This document shows, piece by piece, positions 7,605 through 16,258 of a stretch of 38,079 nt of DNA. The first letter of the stretch is position 1; the number at the start of each line of letters is the position of its first letter. The notes below the pieces were generated by a model. That model was not told the origin of the DNA, searched no databases, and was given only the letters and a program-made list of their open reading frames with translations. The position numbers and the translations under genes are program-made. Source of the DNA: Pseudomonadota bacterium (GTDB lineage: Bacteria > Pseudomonadota > Alphaproteobacteria > Micavibrionales > UBA2020). The stretch spans positions 1 to 38,079 of the forward strand of contig JAEXMB010000040.1 in assembly GCA_023444705.1 (NCBI GenBank), in the 5' to 3' direction.

Positions 7605-8165
7605 TTAGCCGATGCGGATCAGCGTGTCGGTGACGAAGGTATAGGGCGGCACGGCAAGGTTATGCGGCGCGGGGCCTTTGCGGATGCGGCCCGACGCATC
7701 GTAGTGCGAGCCGTGGCAGGGGCAGAAGTAGCCGTTGAAGTCGCCCTTGGGCTGGCCGACTTTCGATCCCATCGGAATGCAGCCAAGGTGCGTGCAGACG
7801 CCGACCAGCACGAGAAAGGCATCGTGGCCTTTTTGCACGCGGTCTTCGTCGGATTGCGGGTCGCGCAGGCTGTGCCAGTCTTCCTTGCGGATGGCGGCCA
7901 CTTCGGCCGGGCTGCGGCGGGTGATGAAGATCGGCTTGCCGCGCCAGACCACGGTGATCGACTGGCCTTCGGCAACGCTGCCGACGTCGACTTCGGTCGT
8001 CGCCAGCGCCAGCGTATCGGCAGCGGGGTTCATTTGATCGACCAGCGGCCATGCGGCGGCACCTGCGGCAACGGCGCCCATCGCACCGGCGGTCAGCACC
8101 AGAAAGTCACGGCGCGCGATCTCGCGGTTATAGGGCGGATGATCGTGTGAAGATGGCGATGTCAT
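7605..8165 (-). CDS. petA: Rieske iron-sulfur subunit of the bc1 complex
   Basis: The 186 aa product has a Tat-type N-terminus (ARRDFLVL, residues 17-24) leading into one membrane anchor. The [2Fe-2S] ligands are in CTHLGC (Cys124, His126, Cys129) and CPCHGSHYD (Cys148, Cys150, His151). It is the first gene of the operon. Its leader shows AAGGAA upstream of the ATG and a promoter about 90 nt away. It shuttles electrons from quinol to cytochrome c1. Confidence 0.96.
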   Translation of the reverse strand: MTSPSSHDHPPYNREIARRDFLVLTAGAMGAVAAGAAAWPLVDQMNPAADTLALATTEVDVGSVAEGQSITVVWRGKPIFITRRSPAEVAAIRKEDWHSLRDPQSDEDRVQKGHDAFLVLVGVCTHLGCIPMGSKVGQPKGDFNGYFCPCHGSHYDASGRIRKGPAPHNLAVPPYTFVTDTLIRIG

Positions 8166-8247
8166 TTATTCTTGTTCCTTGAAGAAGGGCGCGTGTGCGG
8201 AGACGGGCTGTGGACAACCCGGCGCAACAACGCCGACAGACCGTGCG

Positions 8248-8276
8248 ATCATAGCGCAAGCTTCTTGCGCGAAAAA
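8248..8276 (-). promoter_or_regulatory. Putative pet operon promoter with palindromic spacer
   Basis: On the minus strand TATGAT (8253-8248) is a good -10. The 17 nt before it are the perfect palindrome GCGCAAG-AAG-CTTGCGC (8254-8270), and the -35 region (TTTTTC) is poor. A palindrome filling the spacer of a weak -35 promoter suggests a regulator site, but no regulator is identified. Confidence 0.35.
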
Positions 8277-8336
8277 GCCCCCGACTCCCCGCCTTTTGAC
8301 TTTTTTTTCACCCTTTCAACAGGATATAGTCGCCTT

Positions 8337-8825
8337 ATGACCACTCCATCCCTGTCCCTCGGCATCCGGCTGGCTCTCTACCAGCCCGATATTCCGCAAA
8401 ATACCGGCACCCTCATGCGCCTGTGCGCTTGTCTGGGCGTGGGACTTGATGTCATCGAGCCCTGCGGTTTTGTGCTGTCGGACAAAAACTTGCGCCGCGC
8501 GGGCATGGATTACCTCGACCAGCTCAACTGGCAGCGCCATGCCGACTGGGCAGCCTTTAAGGCGCAAAAATCGGGCCGGATAATCATCCTCAGCACCCAA
8601 GCATCTGAAAACTATACTGATTTTATTTTCCAAAACACCGACATCTTGCTGTTGGGCCGCGAGAGCAGCGGCCTGCCCGCCGATGTCCACGACAGCGCGG
8701 ACGCACGCGTCATCATCCCGATGCAACCCGGCATGCGCTCGCTCAACGTCGCCATCGCCGGCGCAATGGTGCTGGGCGAGGCCTTGCGGCAGACCCATGC
8801 ATCCAAGGCGCTGCCTCAGCGATAG
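8337..8825 (+). CDS. trmL: tRNA (cytidine(34)-2'-O)-methyltransferase TrmL-like
   Basis: This 162 aa protein of the SPOUT class starts IRLALYQPDIPQNTGTLMRL. It carries the SAM-binding trefoil-knot signatures GRESSGLP and MRSLNVAIAGAMVLGEALRQ. It methylates the wobble ribose of tRNA-Leu isoacceptors. The start at 8337 is chosen because homology begins there. No Shine-Dalgarno precedes it, and TATAGT lies at 8325-8330, six bases upstream, so the mRNA may be leaderless. Its 3' end overlaps the converging gene by 10 bp. Confidence 0.92.
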   Translation: MTTPSLSLGIRLALYQPDIPQNTGTLMRLCACLGVGLDVIEPCGFVLSDKNLRRAGMDYLDQLNWQRHADWAAFKAQKSGRIIILSTQASENYTDFIFQNTDILLLGRESSGLPADVHDSADARVIIPMQPGMRSLNVAIAGAMVLGEALRQTHASKALPQR

Positions 8826-9199
8826 GCGTCGTGGATTTGTTCTTCGGTTGGTGAATCCGATTGCAACACCGTCAACAGACGGCGTGCGCGCTCGGGCGTC
8901 AACTCGCCTTCCAGCTCGGGATTGGCGAGAGCATTGATCACATCAATCGTTGCCGCCTCTCCAATCCCCCCGAGAGCTACATCTGCAGCTTCAATCAAAT
9001 TTGCCCAGTCCGCCACATCACGGCCAGTCAATTCATTAGCGACATAGCGCAATAGAATGCTGACAATATCCTGAGAGGCCACACAAGGTTTTTCGTTATC
9101 TTGCCAATCAAGGATCCGGGCCTGCTCCCAAATCTGCTGTAAACCGGATGGCTTTTTATTTTCTAAAACATCGGCAAATAGCTGTTTTTGCGTTTTCAT
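8816..9199 (-). CDS. Hypothetical protein
   Basis: This 127 aa, acidic and probably all-helical protein is one I do not recognise. It starts MKTQKQLFADVL and ends QIHDAYR. It has no signal peptide or membrane segment. Its 5' half is more AT-rich than flanking genes, suggesting possible transfer. It converges on trmL with a 10 bp tail-to-tail overlap. Confidence 0.7.
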   Translation of the reverse strand: MKTQKQLFADVLENKKPSGLQQIWEQARILDWQDNEKPCVASQDIVSILLRYVANELTGRDVADWANLIEAADVALGGIGEAATIDVINALANPELEGELTPERARRLLTVLQSDSPTEEQIHDAYR

Positions 9200-9354
9200 T
9201 ACTGTCTCTTACTGCCTATAGGATTTTACAGGAACAATTCTGCCATCCTAATTGCAAAGGGTCTGCATTGCAGGCCATACGCGTGCCTACACTCAAACCA
9301 TACCAATATTGTCCTTGATTATCCCGTTGTTCATGCATCGAAAATAAGGACTTA

Positions 9355-9383
9355 TTGCCACGCTGTAACAACACGCCTAAAGT
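9355..9383 (+). promoter_or_regulatory. hemF promoter, probably leaderless
   Basis: TTGCCA (9355-9360), a 17 nt spacer and TAAAGT (9378-9383) form a good sigma-70 promoter. The hemF ATG is at 9390, where transcription should begin. No Shine-Dalgarno is present between them. Confidence 0.5.
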
Positions 9384-9389
9384 CGCGCC

Positions 9390-10316
9390 ATGACACAGAC
9401 AAGCGCACACACAGCCGCCCCCGTGTGGGACGATACCCTGACCAGCCGCCAGAACGCTGCCGCCGCGTGGTTTGACACCTTGCGCGACCGCATTTGTGCG
9501 GCGTTTGAAAAACTGGAAGACGATTTGTCATCTGGTCCGCATGCGGACCTGCCCGCCGGACGTTTCGTGCGCACCCCGTGGCAAAAACCACCGCTGAGCG
9601 CGTTGCCCGAGGGCGCGCCGCAATTGCAGGGCGGCGGCGTGATGAGCGTGATGCGCGGGCGCGTGTTTGAAAAGGTCGGCGTCAACGTGTCGAAGGTCTA
9701 TGGCACCTTCACGCCGGAATTCCGCAAGCAGATTCCGGGCGGAGAAGAAGCCGACGGGAAATTCTTTGCCACCGGCGTGTCGCTGGTCGCGCATATGCGA
9801 TCACCCAAAGTACCCGCCGTGCATATGAACACGCGCTTTCTGGTGACATCGAAAAGCTGGTTCGGGGGCGGCGCCGACCTGACGCCGATGCGCGAAAACG
9901 CCGATGATACGCGCGATTTCCATGCGGCGCTCAAGGACTGTTGCGACCGCCACGACGACGCATACTATCCGAAGTTCAAAAAATGGGCGGATGATTATTT
10001 CTTCCTGCCTCACCGCAATGAACCGCGCGGCATCGGCGGTATTTTCTATGACTACCTCGACACGCAAAACTGGGATGCGGATTTCGCCTTTACCAAAGAC
10101 GTCGGCGAGACGTTTCTCAACATCTATCCGCAGCTTGTCGCGCGTCACATGCACGACGCATGGACGCAAGAAGACCGCGAGCATCAACTGGTGCGCCGCG
10201 GCCGCTATGTCGAATTCAACCTGATCTATGACCGCGGCACGACCTTTGGCCTGAAGACCGGCGGCAATACAGAAGCGATTTTGATGTCGATGCCGCCCGA
10301 GGCGAAGTGGCCGTAA
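9390..10316 (+). CDS. hemF: Oxygen-dependent coproporphyrinogen III oxidase
   Basis: This 308 aa protein converts coproporphyrinogen III to protoporphyrinogen IX with O2 in haem synthesis. Family signatures are present in order: GGGVMSVM, HMNTRFL, WFGGGADLTP, RGIGGIFYDYLD and RGRYVEFNLIYDRGTTFGL with TGGNTEAILMSMPP at the end. Length and order are those of cytosolic dimeric HemF. The start is placed six bases after a -10 box, so leaderless initiation is likely. It converges on cca with a 10 bp gap. Confidence 0.95.
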   Translation: MTQTSAHTAAPVWDDTLTSRQNAAAAWFDTLRDRICAAFEKLEDDLSSGPHADLPAGRFVRTPWQKPPLSALPEGAPQLQGGGVMSVMRGRVFEKVGVNVSKVYGTFTPEFRKQIPGGEEADGKFFATGVSLVAHMRSPKVPAVHMNTRFLVTSKSWFGGGADLTPMRENADDTRDFHAALKDCCDRHDDAYYPKFKKWADDYFFLPHRNEPRGIGGIFYDYLDTQNWDADFAFTKDVGETFLNIYPQLVARHMHDAWTQEDREHQLVRRGRYVEFNLIYDRGTTFGLKTGGNTEAILMSMPPEAKWP

Positions 10317-10326
10317 AAAGAGCGCC

Positions 10327-11622
10327 TTACCAGTCTTTCAGCACCGCCGCGCGCTGGCGCAGCTGCTCAAGGCAGGCATCGCGGTCGGGGCGGAAATCTT
10401 CATCCAGCCACCAGTTTTCAACCGCCGCCAGCAAATGACCGACATCGGGCCCGCGCTCGATACCAAGCACCATCACGTCCTGCCCCGTCAGCGGGAACAG
10501 CGGTGGGCGGTAGCTGATGGTCAAATCAAACAGCGATTGCGGCGGAATATCGCCAAGACGCGCCGCCGCCAGCAGCAAGAAGCTCATCGCCATATCATTG
10601 CCATGATGATAGACCACGCGGCGCAGGATTGCAGGCGTGGTTTGCGGCCCCAGTGTTTCGGCGTATTTGATCATTGCAAACAACTGCGTGCCCTGTTGCG
10701 ACGACAGCTTGAGCGCCTGCACCGCGTGTTTGAGCCCTTCGGGCGTGACCACCATCAGCGCCGCAAGCCGGCGCAGCGCAAAGGGCGGCACCTCAAAACG
10801 CTGTTCGAGTTCAACCAGATGGTCAAGGCGCTGCCAGTCCGTCGCCTCGGGCACGATATGCGTGACCACCCCACCCTGCAGCATCAGCCGCCAGACGCTG
10901 GCGCATTCACGCGCGTCGAGCAGTTTCAGCACCTCCTGCCGCACACGCTCGCCCGACAGCTTGCGCAACTCGGGTGCTGCGTTCTGGCAGGCGTGGATGG
11001 CCGCACCATCGGGCAGGCCGCGCCCGAAATGCGCCAGAAAACGGAAATAGCGCAGGATGCGCAGCACATCTTCGTGAATGCGGCGCGTGGCGTCACCGAC
11101 GAAGCGCACGCGCCCTTCGCGCAAGTCTTCCATGCCGCCAAAGTAATCATAGACATTGCCATCCATGTCACAGGACATGGCATTGATGGTGAAATCGCGA
11201 CGCGCGGCGTCGGTCTTCCAGTCGTCGGTGAATTTTACGTCGGCATGGCGGCCAAAGGTCATCACGTCCACGCGCAGGGTCGTAACCTCGAACGGGCGGC
11301 CGTCGACCAGCGCCGTCACCGTGCCGTGCTTGAGGCCGGTTGGAATATGGGGCACGCCGGATTGCTCCAGCTGCGAGATCACATCTTCGGGCTTGAGCGG
11401 CGTTGCGATATCGATGTCATAGACGGGCCGGTTGCACAGCGCATCGCGCACGCAACCTCCGACAAAGCGCGGCGCCAGATGCGCCTGCGGCGCGCCGTCC
11501 TTAAGCGGCGTCAGCGCATCCATCAGCTTGACCGTTTCAGGCAGCAGCATCCACGGCTGCAGGCGCAGCTTGCCCGAGGGTACGCAGGCTTCGCGCGGGG
11601 CGCTGTCGTCATGTGCCATCAT
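10327..11622 (-). CDS. cca: CCA tRNA nucleotidyltransferase / poly(A) polymerase family
   Basis: This 431 aa class II nucleotidyltransferase carries FVGGCVRDAL (flexible loop and G-G-x-V-R-D), DIDIAT (catalytic Asp pair), RRDFTINAM, and RRIHEDVLRILRYFRF of the RNA-binding part. It adds or repairs the 3' CCA of tRNAs. The start at 11622 overlaps the upstream stop in ATGA (11622-11619), showing coupling in a DUF1285-nudix-cca operon. Confidence 0.92.
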   Translation of the reverse strand: MMAHDDSAPREACVPSGKLRLQPWMLLPETVKLMDALTPLKDGAPQAHLAPRFVGGCVRDALCNRPVYDIDIATPLKPEDVISQLEQSGVPHIPTGLKHGTVTALVDGRPFEVTTLRVDVMTFGRHADVKFTDDWKTDAARRDFTINAMSCDMDGNVYDYFGGMEDLREGRVRFVGDATRRIHEDVLRILRYFRFLAHFGRGLPDGAAIHACQNAAPELRKLSGERVRQEVLKLLDARECASVWRLMLQGGVVTHIVPEATDWQRLDHLVELEQRFEVPPFALRRLAALMVVTPEGLKHAVQALKLSSQQGTQLFAMIKYAETLGPQTTPAILRRVVYHHGNDMAMSFLLLAAARLGDIPPQSLFDLTISYRPPLFPLTGQDVMVLGIERGPDVGHLLAAVENWWLDEDFRPDRDACLEQLRQRAAVLKDW

Positions 11623-12275
11623 GCGCTGATCGCCTCCACAAAGTTGCGCAGCATGCCCGCCGTCGCACCCCAGATGTTATAGTCGTTCCAGCTGCAAACA
11701 TAGGTATGGCGGATGATGCCTTCGCGGCTGATCGCCTCGGGCCGCAGCACGCCCGGGGTCAGGATATGGCCAAGCGGCACGTTGAAAATCTCCGCTACTT
11801 CGAAATCGTCGGGTTGCCATACGGGCGCGCCACCCTGCGCCACATCGATCAGGCCGACCACGGGCGTCACCTCGTAGCCGCTGACGGTGATATAGCTGTC
11901 AAGCGTGCCCAGCACCTGCACGCGTGCGGGATCAAGGCCGATTTCCTCGTGGCTTTCGCGCAGGGCCGTTGCAATGGCATCGGCGTCGTGGTCTTCGGCC
12001 CCGCCGCCCGGAAAGCTGATCTGCCCCGCATGGGCATGCAGATGTGCGGTGCGCAGGGTGAACACGACGCTGATGTCGTCACCATTGGCCAGCAAGGCCA
12101 CCAGCACCGCCGCGCGCCGCCACGGCTGGCGCGGCAACGGCACGTCGTTGAGCGTATGGTCCCCGCGCACAGGCCCGGCGCGATAGCCCGCCATCGATTG
12201 CGCAATACTGGCGGCGCGCAGCAATTTGGTCTGCGCGGGCATGATGATGGTTGCAGCGGCGCGGTCGTCCTTCAT
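11619..12275 (-). CDS. Nudix hydrolase, CoA pyrophosphatase-like
   Basis: This 218 aa protein has the Nudix box from SFPGGGAEDHD to RESHEEIGL (about residues 87-114). The metal-binding RE-x2-EE comprises Arg106, Glu107, Glu110 and Glu111, and the spacing and Asp substitution are typical of the NudL/CoAse branch. It probably hydrolyses CoA or related diphosphates in the cytoplasm. It is joined by ATGA overlaps to DUF1285 upstream and cca downstream. Confidence 0.88.
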   Translation of the reverse strand: MKDDRAAATIIMPAQTKLLRAASIAQSMAGYRAGPVRGDHTLNDVPLPRQPWRRAAVLVALLANGDDISVVFTLRTAHLHAHAGQISFPGGGAEDHDADAIATALRESHEEIGLDPARVQVLGTLDSYITVSGYEVTPVVGLIDVAQGGAPVWQPDDFEVAEIFNVPLGHILTPGVLRPEAISREGIIRHTYVCSWNDYNIWGATAGMLRNFVEAISA

Positions 12276-12775
12276 GCGACCTCTCCCGCGCGCAGGGGTG
12301 GGCCCTCAAGAGCAAAGAAGATGCCGTCGCTGACAATACCGCGCATGCCCGTACCGTCGGGCGAGGGCACGGCATGATGCGCAAGGTCGTAATAGACAGC
12401 ACGCGACAGGCGCGCCCACAGGCCCGCGCGCACATGCACGGCGGGGCGCCACTCGCCATCGACCGCATCCATGCGCAAGGCATGATCGCGCCCCAATACG
12501 ACCGTATCGTCGCAATTGGTGGTAAAAATGACCGCGCCGTCGCGGTTTTCGCTGGCGGTGACCACAAAGGGCAGGTCCTCGACCGTGATGAGGCCTTTTT
12601 CCGCCGGTGTTTGCAGCCAATAGGCGCCGTCATCAGCGCGCACCAGCTGGCGCGCGAACAAGACGACCAGATTATGTCTTGTCATCGGCGCACCCTGATG
12701 CCACCACTGGCCGCTGCGGTCGATGCGGATGGCATAATTGTCGCAAATGCGGATGTCTGGGCGTTGATCCGGCAT
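12272..12775 (-). CDS. DUF1285 domain-containing protein
   Basis: The 167 aa product matches the DUF1285 family (DIRICDNYAIRIDRSGQWWHQGAPMTR near the N-terminus; TPAEKGLITVEDLPFVV in the middle). The biochemical function is not established. It is the first gene of a coupled three-gene operon with the Nudix hydrolase and cca, an arrangement familiar in alphaproteobacteria. It diverges from the MoxR gene. Confidence 0.85.
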   Translation of the reverse strand: MPDQRPDIRICDNYAIRIDRSGQWWHQGAPMTRHNLVVLFARQLVRADDGAYWLQTPAEKGLITVEDLPFVVTASENRDGAVIFTTNCDDTVVLGRDHALRMDAVDGEWRPAVHVRAGLWARLSRAVYYDLAHHAVPSPDGTGMRGIVSDGIFFALEGPPLRAGEVA

Positions 12776-12873
12776 GGTTTTTGACGCGAAATGGTCCAGA
12801 TTGGTGAATGACTATTTTAACGTTTCTTTTTTAATATAGCATGAACGGATCACAAGGGGAGAATCAACCGCAC

Positions 12874-13899
12874 ATGACCGCCCAGCCCAGCACGACCGCC
12901 ACAACCCCAACGCCGCGCCCCGATGCCGCGCTTGAAGGCCGCATCACAGCACTTCTGCCACGCCTGAAATCGGCGCGCGAGGGGATCGAGTCGGTCATCA
13001 TCGGCCAGCCCCATGTCGTTGCCGATTGCATGACGGCCATTCTGGCGGGCGGGCACTTTTTGCTGGTGGGCCTGCCGGGCCTTGGCAAGACCAAGCTGGT
13101 TGAAACGCTCGGCACCGTTCTGGGCCTTGATGAAAAGCGCGTGCAATGCACGCCCGACCTGATGCCCGCCGATATCCTCGGCAGCGAAATTCTTGTCACC
13201 GGTGCCGATGGCCAGCGCCACTTCACCTTTGTCGAAGGCCCCGTGTTCACGCAACTGCTGATGGCGGACGAAATCAACCGCGCCAGCCCGCGCACGCAAT
13301 CAGCACTACTGCAGGCGATGCAGGAATACGCCGTCACCGTCAGCGGCACCGCGCGGCACCTGCCCAAGCCCTTTCACGTCATGGCGACGCAAAACCCGCT
13401 CGAGCAGGAAGGCACCTACCCCCTGCCCGAGGCGCAGCTTGACCGCTTCATGCTGCAAATCGACATCACCTACCCAAGCCGCGACGAAGAACGCCGCATG
13501 GTCATGCTGACCACGGGCGCGACCCCGCCCAAGGCGGCCAAGGTCCTGAGCAGCGCCGACATCATCGAGGCACAGGACATCGTGCGCCGCCTGCCCATCG
13601 GCGACAGCGTCGTCGATGCGATCCTCGCGCTGGTGGCCGAGGGCCGCCCCGAGCAATCACGCATCGATCTGGTGAAGAAATACGTCAGCTGGGCGCCGGG
13701 CCCGCGCGCCGCGCAGGCCCTGATGCTGGCTGTGCGCGCCCGCGCGTTGCTCAATGGCCGCTACGCGCCTTCGGTCGATGACGTGATCGCGCTGGCACCC
13801 GCCGTACTGAAACACCGCATGGCGCTAAACTTCGCGGCGCGCAGTGCGGGTGTGAACGTGCATGACGTCATCACGCGCATGGTCGACAACATCAATTAA
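12874..13899 (+). CDS. MoxR-type AAA+ ATPase
   Basis: This 341 aa AAA+ chaperone-type ATPase has Walker A GLPGLGKTK (residues 66-74), Walker B LMADEINRA (Asp132, Glu133), sensor ATQNP, and the helical lid. I start at ATG 12874, after AAGGGGAG, rather than 12841, which has no ribosome site. MoxR ATPases usually work with DUF58 and VWA proteins encoded next door. Here none follows, and the next gene is convergent, so partners must lie elsewhere. Confidence 0.92.
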   Translation: MTAQPSTTATTPTPRPDAALEGRITALLPRLKSAREGIESVIIGQPHVVADCMTAILAGGHFLLVGLPGLGKTKLVETLGTVLGLDEKRVQCTPDLMPADILGSEILVTGADGQRHFTFVEGPVFTQLLMADEINRASPRTQSALLQAMQEYAVTVSGTARHLPKPFHVMATQNPLEQEGTYPLPEAQLDRFMLQIDITYPSRDEERRMVMLTTGATPPKAAKVLSSADIIEAQDIVRRLPIGDSVVDAILALVAEGRPEQSRIDLVKKYVSWAPGPRAAQALMLAVRARALLNGRYAPSVDDVIALAPAVLKHRMALNFAARSAGVNVHDVITRMVDNIN

Positions 13900-13902
13900 A
13901 TC

Positions 13903-14457
13903 TTACGCCGGATACAGTGGATAATCGGCCAGCGCCACGTAGCGCTGCTCGCTCTTGCCCGTCTGCTGGCCGTGCAGGCTTTCATACAACGTGAAATAAT
14001 CCGCACGCATGGGCGGGCTGCGATACAGGTTATGCGCCTGCATGAAACGCGCGATGTCGTCGCTTTGAGCATGGCGCAGGCGCGCCATCGTCACATGCGG
14101 CGTGTATTTACGCGCCTCGTACAGCAATCCCGCCGCGCGGAATGTGCTGTCGATCTGTTGTTTGAGATCAGCCAGTGCGGGAGGTGCCTCTACTCCCATC
14201 CACAAGACATTGGGCCACTGCCCCTGCGCAAAGCTGCCCGTTCCCGCCAGCGTGAAATCAAACGCCTGTGCGCGCACATCGCGCAGGGCATCGTCGATGT
14301 GCGCCAGCGTGTCGTCGTCGGCCTCGCCAATGAAGGTCAGGGTGATGTGAAAATCCGCCTGCGCCGTCCAGCGGGCACCCTCCACCCCGCCCTGCATCAG
14401 CCTCAGCGCGGCAGAGACATCATCGCGAACCGGCAGGGCGGTAAAAAAGCGGCGCAT
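13903..14457 (-). CDS. thpR: RNA 2',3'-cyclic phosphodiesterase
   Basis: This 184 aa 2H-phosphoesterase has the two H-x-T-x motifs, HITL (His37, Thr39) and HVTM (His121, Thr123). It begins RRFFTALPV as the family does. It hydrolyses 2',3'-cyclic phosphates at RNA ends in the cytoplasm. An AGGAT ribosome site precedes the start, 11 nt after the aldo/keto reductase, so it is probably the last gene of that operon. Confidence 0.9.
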   Translation of the reverse strand: MRRFFTALPVRDDVSAALRLMQGGVEGARWTAQADFHITLTFIGEADDDTLAHIDDALRDVRAQAFDFTLAGTGSFAQGQWPNVLWMGVEAPPALADLKQQIDSTFRAAGLLYEARKYTPHVTMARLRHAQSDDIARFMQAHNLYRSPPMRADYFTLYESLHGQQTGKSEQRYVALADYPLYPA

Positions 14458-14468
14458 AGAATTATCCT

Positions 14469-15518
14469 TTACGGACAGGGATTGGGGTGGCGGTCGTGCA
14501 GCGCATTGATGTCGGCGATCACGCTGTCATCCAGCGTGACGTCATTGGCGGTCATCACGCGTGCCAGTTGCTCGACCGTCGTCGCGCCGACGATATTCGC
14601 CGTCACGAAGGGCCGCGTGGTCACAAAGGCCAGCGCCATCACCACCGGATCAAGCCCGTGTTTTTCGGCAATGGCAAGATACCCCTGCACGGTCACATCT
14701 TCCAGCGGACGGCTGTAGCGCGCGGGACGCGGGTCGACCGCGCGGCGCGAACCGGCGGGGCGTGCGCCGCCAAGGTATTTACCCGTCAGCGTTCCCGCCG
14801 CCAGCGGCGCATAGGCCAGCAGGCCGACGTTTTCCTGCATGGCGATTTCCGACAGGCCGACCTCGAACGTGCGGTTGAGAAAGCTGTAGGGATTCTGGAT
14901 GCTGACCACGCGCGGGCGGTTGGCGTCGGCGCGCGCACTGTCAAGGTAGCGCATCACCCCCCACGGGGTTTCGTTGGACAGGCCCACGTGGCGGATTTTG
15001 CCGTCTTTGACAAGGTCGGCCATGACATCGAGCGTTTCATCGATGACATCGCCCTCCCCGCCCGTAACCTGTGCGGCGGGAAAGTCCATGCGGCCAAAGC
15101 TGTTGACCGCGCGCTGCGGCCAGTGAACTTGATAGAGGTCAATATAATCGGTCTTCAGGCGCGCAAGGCTGCCATCCACTGCCGCCACGATATTGGCGCG
15201 GTCCAGACGGTTGGCGCCGCCGCGGATCCACGGCATGCCCGGTGCAGGCCCTGCGACCTTGGTGGCGATCACCACCTTGTCGCGGCCCTGGCGCGCGGCC
15301 AGCCAGTTGCCGATGATTTCCTCGGTTTTACCCGAGGTCTCGGCACTGGGCGGCACCGCGTACATTTCGGCAGTGTCAAAAAAATTGATGCCGTGATCAA
15401 TCGCCATGTCCATCTGGGCAAAGGCGTCGTCGGCAGGCGTCTGGTTGCCGTAAGTCATGGTGCCAAGGCAAACAGCACTGACGTTGAGTGCGGTGCGGCC
15501 AAGGGGGCGGTATTGCAT
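14469..15518 (-). CDS. Aldo/keto reductase, Tas-like
   Basis: This 349 aa TIM-barrel NADPH oxidoreductase has the catalytic tetrad Asp48, Tyr53, Lys87 and His132 (FFDTAEMY, VIATKVAG, DLYQVHWPQR). The N-terminus MQYRPLGRTALNVS and the cofactor region near NIVGATTVEQL are typical of the Tas/YajO group. The start at 15518 is an ATG at the family start; an upstream TTG adds only six residues. It follows the esterase stop by 18 nt. Confidence 0.9.
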   Translation of the reverse strand: MQYRPLGRTALNVSAVCLGTMTYGNQTPADDAFAQMDMAIDHGINFFDTAEMYAVPPSAETSGKTEEIIGNWLAARQGRDKVVIATKVAGPAPGMPWIRGGANRLDRANIVAAVDGSLARLKTDYIDLYQVHWPQRAVNSFGRMDFPAAQVTGGEGDVIDETLDVMADLVKDGKIRHVGLSNETPWGVMRYLDSARADANRPRVVSIQNPYSFLNRTFEVGLSEIAMQENVGLLAYAPLAAGTLTGKYLGGARPAGSRRAVDPRPARYSRPLEDVTVQGYLAIAEKHGLDPVVMALAFVTTRPFVTANIVGATTVEQLARVMTANDVTLDDSVIADINALHDRHPNPCP

Positions 15519-15536
15519 GATAAGAAATCCACTCAA

Positions 15537-16202
15537 CTAGTTTGCGATCAGTTTTTTCACATCGGCGTAAATCTTGTCAACGATGATGGCGATCCCCTGC
15601 TTGTTGGGATGCATGCCGTCGTCAAGATTGTACTTGGCGTCAAGCGCGACACCATCAAGGTAAAAGGGATACAACAGCGCGCCATGTGCCGCGGCAACGT
15701 CGCGGTATATTTTTTCAAGACTGCCGGGGGCAGCCGCGCCCAGATTGCTATAGGTGCGCATGCCCGCGATCAGCACGGGAATGTTTTTTGCGCGCACCTT
15801 TTCAACGATTTTATCAAGATTGGCGCGGGTGACGGCGGGGTCGACCTGACGCAACATGTCGTTGGCGCCCAGCACCAGAATGAAATAATCCGGATTTTGC
15901 GACAACGACCAGTCAAGGCGCGTCAGCCCGGCCGAGGTCGTGTCGCCCGAAACCCCTGCATTGATGACGGCAATGTCATAACCATCCGCTTTCAGTCGCG
16001 CCTCGAGCTGGGCGGGAAAGGCATCGCCAAAGGGCAGGCCATAGCCCGCCACCAGGCTGTCGCCGAAAACCATGATTTTTTTCGTCGCGGTTTTTTGTGC
16101 ATCCGGCGTTTGCGCGCGCAGGGTTTGGGGCACCAGCACCGTGACAGCCAGCAAGGCCGCCACCAGCACATTGAAAAGGGCAGACGGTGATTTATGTCTC
16201 AT
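15537..16202 (-). CDS. SGNH/GDSL arylesterase, TesA-like
   Basis: This 221 aa esterase has an N-terminal signal peptide (to about LRAQ, residue 31) and the SGNH blocks GDSL (Ser49), GANDMLR (Asn114) and DGMHPN (Asp195, His198). It is likely a periplasmic lysophospholipase or thioesterase of the TesA type. It diverges from ybbA-ybbP, matching the common tesA/ybbA/ybbP neighbourhood. Confidence 0.9.
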   Translation of the reverse strand: MRHKSPSALFNVLVAALLAVTVLVPQTLRAQTPDAQKTATKKIMVFGDSLVAGYGLPFGDAFPAQLEARLKADGYDIAVINAGVSGDTTSAGLTRLDWSLSQNPDYFILVLGANDMLRQVDPAVTRANLDKIVEKVRAKNIPVLIAGMRTYSNLGAAAPGSLEKIYRDVAAAHGALLYPFYLDGVALDAKYNLDDGMHPNKQGIAIIVDKIYADVKKLIAN

Positions 16203-16258
16203 GCTAGATTGGCCTTTTGACGTTTCATGCCGACGATATTGACGAGGATATAGGATTC

